Assembly: GCF_029633865.1 (NCBI RefSeq)
Contig: NC_079213.1
Span: 94,315,995 to 94,379,994, forward strand
Direction of reading: 5' to 3'
DNA: 64,000 nt
Source of the DNA: Lampris incognitus
Lineage: Eukaryota > Chordata > Actinopteri > Lampriformes > Lampridae
Under the pieces are notes generated by a model. It saw only the letters and a program-made list of their open reading frames with translations. It did no database searches and was not told where the DNA came from. Position 1 is the first letter of the stretch; every line of letters begins with the position of its first letter. Positions 23,272 to 34,885 of this stretch are shown piece after piece. The position numbers were made by a program, and so were the translations under genes.

Positions 23272-24021
23272 ATGTTTGACAACGACGACGCCGGTGCTAA
23301 CAACATGGCTATTGCTAACGCTAGCATTTACACCGCTACTGTGAAGCTACCCGACTTTTGGCAGCATAATCCACGGCCGTGGTTTCAACATGTGGAAGCC
23401 CAGTTCCAGCTGAGAGGGATAACGCAGGATGCAACGCAGTACTTCCACGTAGTGGCGGCGTTAGACGCATCGACAACGGCGCGAGCAATGACACTGTTGG
23501 AAGCTCCGCCAGCTGCTGGCAAGTACGATGCTATAAAGACATTCCTCCTGAAGCTATTTGAACTGTCGGAGCTGGAGAAGGCAGACCGTTTACTGTCCCC
23601 GAATGGCCTCGGCGACGGCAAACCGTCTGATTTAATGGAAAAAATGCTGTCTGTGCTGGGATCGGCTGATCCGGCCTTTCTTTTCACACACATTTTTCTG
23701 AGGCAGCTCCCCGCACCTGTACGCACAGCACTGGCCAGTTCTCCTCTCGCCGCCTCCAAGGACTACCGTTCTCTGGCTGCTGAAGCAGACAGGGTTTTCC
23801 TGGCCAACCGACAACAGTTTGTGCATGTCCTGCTACCCCACCAGACCGCCCCACCACCACCTGTGTACGACTATATGGACACCGCGGCTGCGGTGACAGC
23901 CCGCCGCCAACCTGACGACGGGCTCTGTTATTACCATGCCAGGTTTGGGGCAAAAGCAAAACGGTGTCGCAAACCCTGCAGTTACAGGGTTCAGGGAAAC
24001 GCCAAGGCCGGCGCTCGTTAA
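23272..24021 (+). CDS. Gag of CsRn1-like Gypsy element (249 aa)
   Basis: An open frame from an ATG 37 bases after the 5' LTR. It begins [11 protein letters not shown] and has a capsid-like helical region with [15 protein letters not shown] and [16 protein letters not shown], as in CsRn1/retropepsin-type Gag. It ends with the C-H-C-C finger CYYH...CRKPC near residues 222-239. It overlaps the pol frame, which is -1 relative to it, over 23964-24021. The stop at 24019-24021 lies in the loop of the frameshift hairpin. Confidence 0.85.
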   Translation: MFDNDDAGANNMAIANASIYTATVKLPDFWQHNPRPWFQHVEAQFQLRGITQDATQYFHVVAALDASTTARAMTLLEAPPAAGKYDAIKTFLLKLFELSELEKADRLLSPNGLGDGKPSDLMEKMLSVLGSADPAFLFTHIFLRQLPAPVRTALASSPLAASKDYRSLAAEADRVFLANRQQFVHVLLPHQTAPPPPVYDYMDTAAAVTARRQPDDGLCYYHARFGAKAKRCRKPCSYRVQGNAKAGAR

Positions 24022-27000
24022 CGGCTATGGGCGCCGGCCGTGACTGCAAGCTGTTGTTCATCAGAGACTCCTTGTCGGGCCGGTGGCTGCTGGTTGACTC
24101 TGGCGCTCAACGCAGCATACTACCAGCACAAGCTGTGGACACGATGACCGACAGTCACGGCCCCCAGATGGACGCCGCCAACGGCACGTCCATTCGGACG
24201 TACGGTATCAGACATGTGGACGTGTGTTTTGGCGGCCGACGTTTCGGCTGGGACTTTGTGATGGCTGCTGTATCCACCCCGCTCCTAGGTGCGGATTTCC
24301 TCTGTGCTTTCAACCTGCTGGTGGATGTTAAAAACTGTCGCGTGATTGATGCCGTCTCTTTTGCGTCATACCCCTGCACGCTTGGGGGCGCTGGAGCGCT
24401 GTGCCTCGCTAACACACACTCCACCGGGGATCCATACCAACGCCTGCTCGCCAATTTCCCCGAGCTGACCACACCCACCTTCTCCTCGGCGGTGGCCAAG
24501 CACGGCGTGGAACATCATATCACCACAGTGGGGCCCCCAGTTTACGCCCGGGCCCGACGCCTCGACTCGGCCAAGCTCGCAATAGCCAGGGAGGAGTTTT
24601 CGACTATGCAGCGCCTCGGCATTGTCCGCCTTTCTGACAGCCCGTGGGCTTCCCCTCTTCACATGGTTACTAAGGCCAACGGGGGTTGGCGCCCGTGCGG
24701 GGACTACCGTCGCCTAAACAATGCCACGACCCCCGACCGGTACCCCATACCGCACATACAAGATTTCTCTACCCACCTGGCGGGCGCTGCCATCTATTCC
24801 AAAATCGACTTAGTGCGGGGGTATCACCAAGTGCCGGTCCACCCACTGGATGTCCCAAAAACGGCTGTCATCACACCCTTTGGGCTCTTTGAGTTTTTAC
24901 GTATGCCTTTCGGCCTTAAAGGGGCGGCGCAGACGTTTCAGCGCCTTATGGATTCTGTGCTCCGTGACATGCCATTTTTGTTTGTGTACTTAGACGACAT
25001 CCTCGTGGCCAGCGCGTCGGCGGAGGAACACATGACGCACCTCAGACAGCTGTTTGACAGGCTCAGCGAACACGGCCTCATCATCAACCCAGCTAAGTGT
25101 CAGTTCGGGGAGTCGTCCATCACCTTCCTCGGGCACCACATCACTCCACAGGGGGCCGTTCCCCTCCCTGCCAGGGTTGAGGCTGTCACCATGTTCCCCC
25201 GCCCCCGCACTGTACAGTCGCTGCAGGAATTCCTGGGCATGGTGAACTTTTATAACCGTTTCCTGCCCCGTGCCGCCCACATCATGCGTCCCCTGTATGA
25301 GGCCCTGCGGGGTAAGAAGTCTAAGGACGAGCTGGACTGGTCTTCGGGGATGGACGAGGCTTTTGTGGCCGCCAAGACCGCGCTGGCCAACGCTGCGCTG
25401 CTAGCTCACCCGTCGCCTGCCGCCCCCATAGCCCTTACAACGGATGCCTCCGACTACTTCGTGGGGGCCGTGTGTGAGCAGTGGGTGGGGGGGGGGCTGG
25501 CAGCCGTTGGCGTTCTTCAGTAAACAACTCCGTGAGAGCGAGCGCAAATACAGCACCTTTGATAGGGAACTACTGGGTCTCTTCCTCGCAACCAGACACT
25601 TTAGGTTCCTATTGGAGGGCCGACAGTTCACCGCTTTCGTGGACCACAAACCGCTGACGTTCTGTATGGCCAAAACCTCAGAACCGTGGTCTGGGCGTCA
25701 GCAGCGTCATCTCGCGGCGGTTTCCGAGTTTACCACGGACATACAACACGTGTCGGGCAAGGATAACTCCGTCGCCGACTGCCTTTCACGGGCGGTTGTT
25801 AACGCCGTTCACTTGGGACTCGACTACGCCGCTATGGCAGCGGACCAAGCCAAGGACGCGACCGTTCAAGACTACCGGTCGACCCCTACGGCGCTACGGC
25901 TGGAGGACGTGACGTTCGACGCGGCCAACACCACCCTCCTCTGTGACATCTCCACCGGTCAACCGCGCCCCCTGGTGCCTACTTCCTGGCGGCGCCGAGT
26001 TTTCGACACCGTCCACGGCCTTTCCCACCCGGGAGTGAAGGCCTCGACCAAATTGGTGAGCGTCAAGTTTGTTTGGCCTGGGCTCCGTAAGGATGTTAGA
26101 GCCTGGGCCGGCTCTTGTGTGGCGTGCCAACGCGCCAAGGTGCACCGCCATACCAAGGCCCCTTTGGCGCCGTTTGTGGTTCCAGAGAGGCGGTTTGACC
26201 ACGTCAATGTTGACCTGGTGGGTCCCCTGCCCCCTCCCGTGGTTATACGTTCCTCCTCACTATTGTGGACAGGGCCACCAGGTGGCCAGAGGCTATTCCC
26301 TTGTCCTCCACGACGGCAGCAGAGGTAGCACGGGCGTTCATCGGCTGCTGGGTGGCCCGTTTCGGCACACCGGGTGACATCACGAGCGACCGGGGCTCCC
26401 AGTTTACCTCGGAGCTCTGGACGGCGGTCGCTGAGCACCTGGGGATGAAGATCCACCGCACTACGGCGTACAACCCGCAGAGCAACGGACTTTGTGAGCG
26501 GTTCCATCGGGACATGAAAGCCGCTCTGCGGGCAAGCCTCACTGGCTGCGACTGGATGGACCGGCTCCCATGGGTCATGCTCGGCCTGCGTTCGGCCCCG
26601 AAGGAAGACCTCCAGACCTCCTCCGCTGAGCTGGTGTATGGCCAGCCCCTGCGAGTTCCGGGGGAGTTTCTTCCGGATGCTACGACTCCCTGGTCGGCCG
26701 CCTCTCACCTCAGTGCGTCCCGGAGCGCTGCCGGTGCCTTCGCTCCCGTTCCGATGTCTCAACACTGCCTCCCCCGGTCCTACGTCCCCAAGGATCTGCC
26801 ATCGGCGAGGTACGTCTTCATTAGGCACGACAGCCATCGGTCCCCGCTGCAGCCCCCATACGACGGGCCCTTCCGCGTCCTGGAGGCGGGGGATAAGAAC
26901 TTTGTGGTGGACATGGGGGGCAGGCCGGAGCGGGTCGCTATAGACCGTCTCAAGCCTGCTCACTTGGACATTGGGGAGCCAATGCAATTGGCCCTACCCC

Positions 27001-27164
27001 CGCGGCGGGGACGCCCTCCTAGGTCGGCCCCGGCACCTGCCTCTGTTCCTGCTTCGGCCCCGCCTATGGCCCGGGTTTCGGCCCCATCTGTTTCCCCTCC
27101 TGTGAAGCGCAGCCGTTATGGCCGCAGGGTCCACCCCCCGACTCGTCACTTGTTTTCCCCGTGA
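23964..27164 (+). pseudogene. Pol of CsRn1-like Gypsy element, two frameshifts
   Basis: The first block (to 25523) has protease [10 protein letters not shown] with [15 protein letters not shown] and YLDD, and the start of RNase H (TTDASD). It goes out of frame in a run of ten G (25487-25496). The second block (to 26328) has the rest of RNase H (DHKPLTF) and the integrase HHCC finger (HPGV, CVAC). The third (26265-27164) has the integrase core (VDRATRWPEAI, DRGSQFTSE, NGLCERFHRD) after another shift near 26240. A new copy would be intact, so the breaks are recent, or they are sequence errors in homopolymers. Confidence 0.88.
23994..24039 (+). promoter_or_regulatory. -1 ribosomal frameshift signal (gag-pol)
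   Basis: The heptamer GGGAAAC (23994-24000) is in the gag frame as G GGA AAC, the canonical X XXY YYZ arrangement. After a 5-nt spacer, GGCCGGCGC (24006-24014) pairs perfectly with GCGCCGGCC (24031-24039) around a 16-nt loop. Slipping by -1 leads straight into the protease-RT frame. Confidence 0.85.
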
Positions 27165-27271
27165 CTTTGCACTATGTCATTGACTGTTCTGTTGTAGAGT
27201 CTATTTTTATGTTCATGAGTTGCGCTTTTGCTGTTTTGCATTGTTTTGTGTAGGTGAATTCTGGGGGGGCC

Positions 27272-27451
27272 TGTGTGGTGACCCACATCTATATAACTAG
27301 AGACATTCACCTAAGAGAGAAGGCACTTCCGCTTCCGGTCCAGAGAGTTCAGTGTCGTTGTCGAATATATGACATGTAAAGTTGGAGCTAGTAAACTACC
27401 TCGACTATGTCTACTCTCACGTCTCCTGTCTCGTTGTTTTCTAACTCCACA
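27272..27451 (+). repeat. 3' LTR of CsRn1-like element
   Basis: 180 bp, preceded by a G-run polypurine tract. It ends CTCCACA and is followed by the resumed hAT sequence. Confidence 0.9.
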
Positions 27452-27887
27452 CTATGACATTTATAGAAATAGGATTATTTTACTAAAAATTTGACTGTGA
27501 CCTTTATCTACCTAAACTATAAAGGGTAACAGGACTTTTTTCTCTAATTACATCTGTTTCACAAGTGTAATTTATTGTATTTTAATAAGAGATCTCGCTC
27601 CCGTTTGCATTGTTAAAAGTTACTGCATAAAAATTCTGTTACATATATCTGAAAGTTACTGCATAAGAATTCTGTTTTGTTAACTATATCTAAGTTACAA
27701 CTGAAAGCTCTTATTTTTGCCCAAAGGAGTGAATAAATGCTATAATGCAATTTAAAATGCAGTTTCTACTGTTTCTATCAAATTGCAACCCCCCTCCCCC
27801 AAGATCAAGTGGAGGGGTCCTCAGGGTAGATCAAAAATACGCAGGGGGTCCAGCACCCCAAAAAGGTTGAGAACCACTGATGTATAG

Positions 27888-28196
27888 GACAACTGAGCAC
27901 ACAGTGCAAACACAATTACAACCTAAGCAAAATAAGAAGTAAACAAAAACAAACTAAAGGATCTCTTCTAATAAGTGTAAGGCATCAATAATATTGATTT
28001 CTTTGCGATTTTCTTTTATATAAATTTCAGTGATACCGCGAAATATTAAGTATTCTATTTAGTTAGGCTCAATGCCTGTCTACCGACGCACGGCCAGCCA
28101 GGCAGCATCTCTATCGTGGGGCAGTTTTTTCGTTTCACGGGTAATGTGCAATACCGGCTAGTTAGACACAGCAACAATCAATTTCCGACACTTCCA

Positions 28197-28228
<32 letters not shown>

Positions 28229-28424
28229 TGTTATGTTGTTGGTGAGTGAATCACAGCAGCCGAACGAACTGTTATTAACTTCATTTAGCAACACGCAGCT
28301 TCCGTCCAACCTTCTGTCCTCGCGCTGCTTGTTTTTCTTCTGTCCCCTTATAACAGTCCCTCGCCGCCATCCATCCTCTCACAGTGCCACCCAGTGGCGA
28401 TGAACTGTAGTATCCACAAACACA

Positions 28425-28479
<55 letters not shown>

Positions 28480-28497
28480 AATTAATTGTTAAGCGCT
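27888..28497. other. Unassigned intergenic stretch with GT microsatellites
   Basis: No coding sequence is recognised. (GT)n tracts lie at 28201-28228 and 28427-28474. The right end meets the 5'-truncated start of the RTE LINE. Confidence 0.6.
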
Positions 28498-28596
28498 TTG
28501 GGCAACCACTGCAGAAATAGTGAGGGAGACAGCTAGGAAGGTACTTGGTGTGTCATTAGGACAGAGGAAGGAAGTCAAGGAGACTTTGTTGGTGGA

Positions 28597-30162
28597 ATGA
28601 GGAAGTACAGCAAATTATACAGGAAGAGGTTGGCAAAGAAGAAGTGGGATAGTCGGACTCGGAGAGATGAAGATAGTAGACAGGAGTACAAGGAGATGCA
28701 GCGTAAAGCGAAGAGAGAGGTGGCAAAGGCAAAGGGAAAGGCATATGGTGAGTTGTATGACAGGTTAGACACTAAGGAAGGAGAAAAGGACTTGTACCAA
28801 TTGGCTAGACAGAGGGACCGAGCTGCGAAGGATGTGCAGCAAGTTAGGGCGATCAAGGATAGAGATGGAAATGTGCTGACAAGCGAGGAGAGTGTGCTGA
28901 GAAGGTGGAAGGAATACTTTGAGGGGCTGATGAATGAAGAAAATGAGAGCGAGAGAAGGTTGGATGGTGTAGGGATAGTGAATCAGGAAGTTCAGTGGAT
29001 TAGCAAGGAGGAAGTGAGGGCAGCTATAAAGAGGATGAAGAGTGGAAAGGCAGTTGGTCCTGATGACATTACTGTGGAGGCATGGAGATGTTTAGGAGAG
29101 ATGGCAGTGGGGTTTTTAACTAGATGTTTAACACAATCTTGGAAAGTGAGAGGATGCCTGAGGAGTGGAGAAGAAGCATACTGGTACCGATTTTCAAGAA
29201 CAAGGGTGATGTGCAGAACTGTAGCAACTACAGAGGTGTAAAGTTGACCAGCCACAGCATGAAGATATGAGAAAGAGTTATAGAAGCTAGGTTAAGAGGA
29301 GAGGTGATGATTAGCGAGCAGCAGTATGGTTTCATGCCACGAAAGAGCACTACAGATGCGATGTTTGCTTTGAGAATGTTGATTGAGAAGTATAGAGAAG
29401 GCCAGAAAGAGTTGCATTGTGTCTTTGTAGATTTAGAGAAAGCATATGACAGGGTGCCGAGAGAGGAGGTGTGGTATTGTATGAGGAAGTCGGGAGTTGC
29501 AGAGAAGTATCTAGGAGTGGTACAGGATATGTATGAGGGAAGTGTGACAATGGTGAGGTGTGCGGTTGGAATGACAGATAGGTTCAAGGTGGAGGTGGGA
29601 TTACATCAAGGATCGGCTCTGAGCCCTTTCTTGTTTGCAATGGTGATGGACAGGTTGACGGACAAGTTTAGGCAGGAGTCTCCATGGACGATGATGTTTG
29701 TGGATGACATTGTGATCTGTAGCAAGAGTAGGGTGCAGGTTGAGGAGAGCCTGGAGAGGTGGAGGTATGCACTGGAGAGAAGTGAAATGAAAGTCAGAAG
29801 GAGCAAGACGGAATACCTATGCATGAATGAGAGGGAGGACAGTGGAATGGTGAGGATGCAAGGAGTGGAGGTGACAAAGGCATATGAGTTTAAATACTTG
29901 AGGTCAACTGTCCAAAGTGCAGGCAGGGTGGAGTGGGTGGAGAAGAGTGTCAGGAGTGATTTGCGACAGAAGGGTACCAGCAGGATTTAAAGGGAAGGTT
30001 TACAAGATGGTTGTGAGACCAGCTTTGTTATATGGTTTGGAGACAGTGGGACTGACAAAAAGACAGGAGGCAGAGCTGGAGGTGGATGAGTTGAAGATGC
30101 TAAGATTTTCACTGGGAGTGACGAAGAAGGACAGGATTAGGAATGATTATATTAGAGGGACC
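28597..30162 (+). pseudogene. RTE-like reverse transcriptase, frameshifted
   Basis: Blocks 28597-29241, 29304-29990 and 29917-30162 belong to one protein. The catalytic box is FVDDIVI; the second copy has FADDIVI. The C-terminus resumes after 34600 (GRFGDKAREARLRWLEHVW). Several indels separate the blocks. Confidence 0.85.
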
Positions 30163-30362
30163 TGTTATGTCTGCACACATCGACAGTTCTGCATTTGATT
30201 TGGTGCTGTTCTATTGTGCTGGGATCGATTGGTGATGCCTGCGGGCTCTGGGTTGTTTGATCGGGTCTGCCTGTGATGCTGTGTCAGGCTAAATAAAGAA
30301 TGCAACGTAGCGGTTGTGTCGAGAGACAGCGCTGTGTCCTGACGTGATTTCTAAATACAATA
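30163..30362 (+). repeat. 5' LTR of Mag-like element
   Basis: 200 bp from TGTTATGTCTG to ATACAATA. It contains AATAAAG upstream of the end and matches 34400-34599. Confidence 0.9.
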
Positions 30363-30374
30363 TTGGCGACGAGG

Positions 30375-33300
30375 ATGGCTGATATCTCTCTCCCACCACC
30401 TGCCCCCTTCCTGGCATTACCTGACGAGCCTCCGGTACCATGGACTCGCTGGCTACATAGTTTTGAAAATTACATCATCGCCTCAGGGCTCGACGGCGTG
30501 AGCCAGGCTAGGAAGACGGCTCTGTTGCTACACTGCTTGGGAGCAGAGGGTCATCGTGTGCTCGGGACTCTGGGGAACGTCACAAGCTTTGACGAAGGTG
30601 TGGGACTTATGAGCACCCATTTCGCTGCTCCACAGAGTTCCCTCCTTCGGCGATTTATATTCCGTCAGCGACACCAACTGCCTGGTGAGTCTGTGCAGCA
30701 GTATGTAGCTAATTTGCGAGGGCTAGCTAGCTCATGCAAGTTTGGCGCGCTTCGGGACGAGATGGTTCGCGACCAGCTAATCGAACACACCAACAACGCA
30801 AAGGTGCGTAAGACTTCTGCTGGAAAAAGACGATCTGCTGCTGTCCAGAGCAATTACCATCGCACTACAGGTTGAGGGAGCAGCTGAGTGTGCTGCTATG
30901 CTAAATACACAGCAAGTGGCCACTTCCAGTCAAGCTGCCAACGACTCCTCCCTCTACTCACGGCTGCCCCTCGGGACGCAACCCAGCCAGAGCAAGGCAG
31001 GCGCCGGCTCCACTGGGGACGTCTTGCAACTGCAACGACGGCGTTCTCGGCCCCGCCCTCAACAGTCCTGTGGTAACTGTGGGTCTCGGTCTCATGTTTC
31101 AAGGGCTCAGAACTGCCCTGCCCGTGGCCAGACATGCCGTAGCTGCGGTAAGCAAAATCACTTTGCCAACGTCTATCGATCTTCCCCGGCTGGGTCAGAG
31201 GGCCACACCCCCCCGTCTTCAACCGCCGTCATTCACAAGGTGAGCTCTGGGCCAGTGTCATTCAAATCATGCACAGTCAACATTAATGATGTGTGCATCC
31301 CCCTGCTGTTGGACACCGGTGCAGGTGTGTCTCTCCTGAATGTTGATACCTACAGTCAATTTTTCGGTTCACTGCCACTGTCCGCACCCTCAGCTGTCCT
31401 CTGTGGGTATGGTGCCTCCAAAATCGATCTGGTTGGCTCTCTCTAAGTGACTGTCCGCTATGGAACCAAGCTGGTGCCCAATGCAGTTTTCCATGTGGCA
31501 CGCCGTGGGGCCAACCTGATGGGCCTGGACCTGTTCTCCGCTCTGGGGTTCTCTCTCTTAGACACAAGGGGGGCAGCAATCCTGACTGTTGCCATACCTT
31601 GGCAGCAGAAGTGGCCATCGCTGTTTATGGGGCTGGGCTGCCTCTCCGCCTTCGCCCATCAACCTCTCCTCAACCCTGCTGTGAAATCTGTCATCCAACC
31701 ACTGCGCCGCATCCCGTTGGCTCTCCGTGATGGGGTCTCCGCCGAGCTGCAACAACTGCTGGAAGCTGGCATCATTGAACCGGTGGACGCGTCACCTTGG
31801 GTCTCAAACCTCGGGGCCTGCGTGTCTGCGTCGATCTACGTGCGGTAAATAAGGCAGTGGTCCCTGATAAGTATCCACTGCCCACCTCAGAAGAACTCAC
31901 TGCTCAGTTCTATGGCTCTGAGGTGTTCTCCAAGCTCGACCTCAGACAGGGGTACTTACAGGTAACCCCTCCACCCCAGCAGCCGAAACCTCACAGCCTT
32001 TGTGACACATGCAGGAGTGTTTCGCTACACCAGGATGCCTTTCGGTCTCAGCTCCGCCCCTAGCTGCTTCCAGAAAATCATGGTCTCTGTGCTGGCTGGC
32101 ATACTGGGCGTGGCCATTTATCTGGACGATATAGTGGTACACGGGCCCACCAGTGAAATCCACGACAAGCGCCTCAACATGGTCTTCGCAGCCCTGTCCA
32201 AGCACAAGCTAACTCTCAATGCTGAGAAATGTGTCCTCTCTGTGCCAGCCATCGAGTTCGTGGGGTTCCGGCTGTCAGCGAGCGGTGTAACTCCACTACA
32301 ATCCAACGTGGACACCATTCAGGCCATCCCTGAGCCCAGCTCGGCCGCCCAGATCGCCTCCTTCCTGGGTATGACAAGTTACTACCTGAGGTTTCTTCCC
32401 CAGTACTCTGCGACCACAGCCCCCCTGCGCCAGCTGCTGCGTAAGGACGAGCCATGGGTGTGGTCAAAGGCATGCAGTGACGCTGTGCGTGATCTAAAGA
32501 CTCAACTGACTTCACCACTAGTGTTGGCTCACTTCGACATCTCCAGCTCCACCTTTGTGACCTGTGACGCATCAGCCACAGCGATAGGGGCTGTGCTTTC
32601 TCAAACCCAGAACGGTGTGGAGAAGCCCATCGCCTTCGCCTCCCGTGCCCTCAACCTGACCGAGCAGCGGTACTCCGTGGGTGAGCGTGAGGCGTTAACC
32701 TGTATCTGGGCTTGTGAAAGGTGGCACCTCTACCTCTATGGCCGCTCCTTCACCCTCAGGACAGATCACCAGGCCCTGACAGCGCTGCTTTCCACATCTG
32801 GGACAGGCCACAAACCCCTGAGGTTGCACCGCTGGTCTGACCGCCTCCGCCAGTACAACTTCAGCCTGCAGTTCACCCCAGGCAGAGACAATGTTGTCGC
32901 CGACCTGCTCTCTCGCTCTGTCTCCACCCCAGCTCCACAGACGGACACTGACTGTGTGGAAAAGGACATTGTCCAAATGCTACACACACCCCTTCAGGCC
33001 ACTGTCTCTCTGCAGAAGCTGAGGGCAGCCTCCGAACAGGACCCTGTCCTCTCCCAGCTCCGCACCTACATCCAGAACGGCTGGCCTCACAAGGTCCCAG
33101 AGGAGCTGGCTGCGTTCGCCCGAGTCAGACAGGAGCTCTCCTGCTGGAACGACACCTGCGTGGCACGTGGGTTTTGCACAGTGGTCCCAGCTGCTCTCCG
33201 TGCACGTGTTTTGAATATGGCGCATGAAGGCCACCTGGGCATTGTGAAACTGAAACAGCGCTGCCGAGACCTGGTGTGGTGGCCGGGGATAGACAGAGAT

Positions 33301-34196
33301 ATTGAGGCTCTGGTGAAGGACTGTTCTGCCTGCCTTGTGAGTGGCAAGACTGGCCACCAGGCTCCCCCACCCCTGCAACCTCTCAGCCCTGGGAACACCT
33401 GCAGTTGGACATTTGTGGTGAGATCCATGGAGTTCCCCACCACCAACGCTTCATGGTGGTCGCCTACGATCTACACTCAAAATGGCCTGAACTCACCCCT
33501 TCCGGCACTGTGACCTCACAGATCATCATCGACTTCCTGGACTCTCTTTTCTCTCGCTGGGGCCTCCCAAAGACCATCACCACTGACAACGGCCCTCAGC
33601 TGGTCTCTGCTGAGTTCACTGCTTATCTCGAAAGCAAGGGCATCCGTCATATACGCACTGCGTACTACCACCCCCAGGCCAATGGCGGCGTTGAACATTT
33701 TCACCAGTCACTGAAGAACGGCCTCAGAGCACACATGGCCCAAGGGTGCTCTTTCACGCAGGCCATCCGTCACACTCTGCTGCATTATCGGGCCACACAG
33801 CACTCGACCACAGGCGTCTCCCCAGCCTCTCTCATGCTAGGCCGGGAACTGTGCATGCCCCTTGACAGGCTCCGCCCCTCCACACCCCAGGCACCTCCCT
33901 CTGGGGTCAGAGCCTCAGTCACTCGTCAGCAGACGCGGATGAAGCAACGGTTTGACCAGTCAAAACGAACCAGGGTGCCAGACATCAATGTGTCAGACTG
34001 GGTCAGGGTCCGCAGGCCCCAAAGGGACAATAAAATGGCTTCATACTGGTCCTCTCCTCTCCAAGTCACCTGTCAGCTGGGCCCAGCCACTTACCTCCTC
34101 AGCGATGGCACTCGGTGGCACTCCAGTCGTCTACGGAAGGTGTCAGCTCTGCCACACACAGCTGGTGACACAACCTTAGCCATTCCCTCGGCATGA
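30375..34196 (+). pseudogene. Gag-Pol of Mag-like Gypsy element, multiply broken
   Basis: gag starts at ATG 30375 inside the primer site (MADISLPPPAPFLALP). It shifts frame near 30810-30900 and continues with two zinc knuckles (CGNCGSRSHVSRAQNC and CRSCGKQNHFANVY, the last Cys replaced by Tyr). Protease has LLLDTGAGVSLLN, followed by an in-frame TAA at 31444-31446. RT has VDLRAVNKAV, RMPFGLSSAPSCFQ and YLDD, with shifts near 31800 and 32000. RNase H has TCDASATAIG. Integrase has HHCC, TTDNGPQ and NGGVEHFHQ, with a shift near 33410. The LTRs are young although the coding region is broken, so the copy was probably mobilised in trans or the breaks are recent. Confidence 0.88.
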
Positions 34197-34399
34197 CGAG
34201 ATGCCCCGGGGCTTCATGCAGCTCCTACACGGGCCCCAGACATTCCTGGGCCTCAGCTTCCCCTGCCTTCTCCCTCCCCACCTCGGCCTGCCCAGCCTCA
34301 GGCCGCCCCGCAACCTGTTCGCACACGTTTACGCCTTGGCCACCTAGAGGACTTTGTGTCAACCTTTCATGTTTGAAATCCTGCTGGGGGGAGGGGAAA

Positions 34400-34599
34400 T
34401 GTTATGTCTGCACACATCGACAGTTCTGCATTTGATTTGGTGCTGTTCTATTGTGCTGGGATCGATTGGTGATGCCTGCGGGCTCTGGGTTGTTTGATCG
34501 GGTCTGCCTGTGATGCTGTGTCAGGCTAAATAAAGAATGCAACGTAGCGGTTGGGTCGAGAGACAGCGCTGTGTCCTGACGTGATTTCTAAATACAATA
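34400..34599 (+). repeat. 3' LTR of Mag-like element
   Basis: 200 bp preceded by the purine-rich tract GGGGGGAGGGGAAA, followed by the duplicated GGACC and the resumed RTE coding sequence. Confidence 0.9.
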
Positions 34600-34885
34600 G
34601 GACCGCTCAAGTTGGACGGTTTGGAGACAAAGCAAGAGAGGCAAGATTGAGATGGCTTGAACATGTGTGGAGAAGAGATGCTGGGTATATTGGGGGAAGG
34701 ATGCTGAATATGGAGCTGCCAGGAAAGAGGAAAAGAGGAAGGCCAAAGGGGAGGTTTATGGATGTGGTGAGGGAGGACATGCAGGTGGCTGCTGTGACAG
34801 AGGAAGATGCAGAAGACAGGAAGAAATGGAAATGATGATCCGCTGTGGCGACCCCTAACGGAAGCAGCCAAAAGTAGTAGTAGTA

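Larger units (their letters stand above)
23055..27451 (+). mobile_element. CsRn1-like Ty3/Gypsy LTR retrotransposon
   Basis: Two 180-bp LTRs (23055-23234, 27272-27451) differ by a single base that I noticed (C/T in CTACGTCT). The primer site TGGTGACCCCGACGTGAT (23236-23253) complements tRNA-Trp. A G-rich polypurine tract precedes the 3' LTR. The gag ends in a [18 protein letters not shown] finger (C-H-C-C) rather than CCHC. tRNA-Trp priming and a CHCC Gag motif are traits of the CsRn1 lineage. No clean target duplication is visible. Confidence 0.9.
22961..27879. mobile_element. hAT transposon remnant split by a Gypsy element
   Basis: The ends are CAGTGTTTCTCAACC at the left and GGTTGAGAACCACTG at the right, a classic hAT (Charlie-like) terminus. 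An exact 8-bp duplication ATGTATAG lies at 22953-22960 and 27880-27887. Only about 0.5 kb of hAT sequence remains (22961-23054 and 27452-27879) with no transposase, so it was non-autonomous before the LTR element entered. Confidence 0.9.
30163..34599 (+). mobile_element. Mag-like Ty3/Gypsy retrotransposon inserted in RTE
   Basis: LTRs of 200 bp (30163-30362 and 34400-34599) differ by one base that I noticed (GTGTCGAG versus GGGTCGAG). The 5-bp duplication GGACC flanks the element at 30158-30162 and 34600-34604. The primer site TGGCGACGAGGATGG (30364-30378) complements the 3' end of tRNA-Ser(GCT). tRNA-Ser priming and a double zinc knuckle fit the Mag lineage. Confidence 0.92.
28498..34885 (+). 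mobile_element. RTE-like LINE copy 1, split by a Gypsy element
   Basis: Left part 28498-30162 and right part 34600-34885 join across the inserted LTR element in the middle of the codons for YIRGTAQVGRF. The remaining ORF runs from the linker after the endonuclease (AEIVRETA) to the C-terminal RRMIRCGDP, ending in an (AGT)n tail, typical of RTE. RT motifs are KAVGPDDI, YGFMPRKSTTDA, VFVDLEKAYDRVPRE, HQGSALSPFLF and MFVDDIVIC. The endonuclease half is missing (5' truncation). A frameshift near 29150-29300 and others make it dead. Confidence 0.9.

Noticed and set aside
30163-34599. LTR ends placed at the last CA (ATACA) instead of ACAATA
   Set aside because: The GGACC duplication fits only if the LTR ends at ACAATA, so this unusual end was kept.
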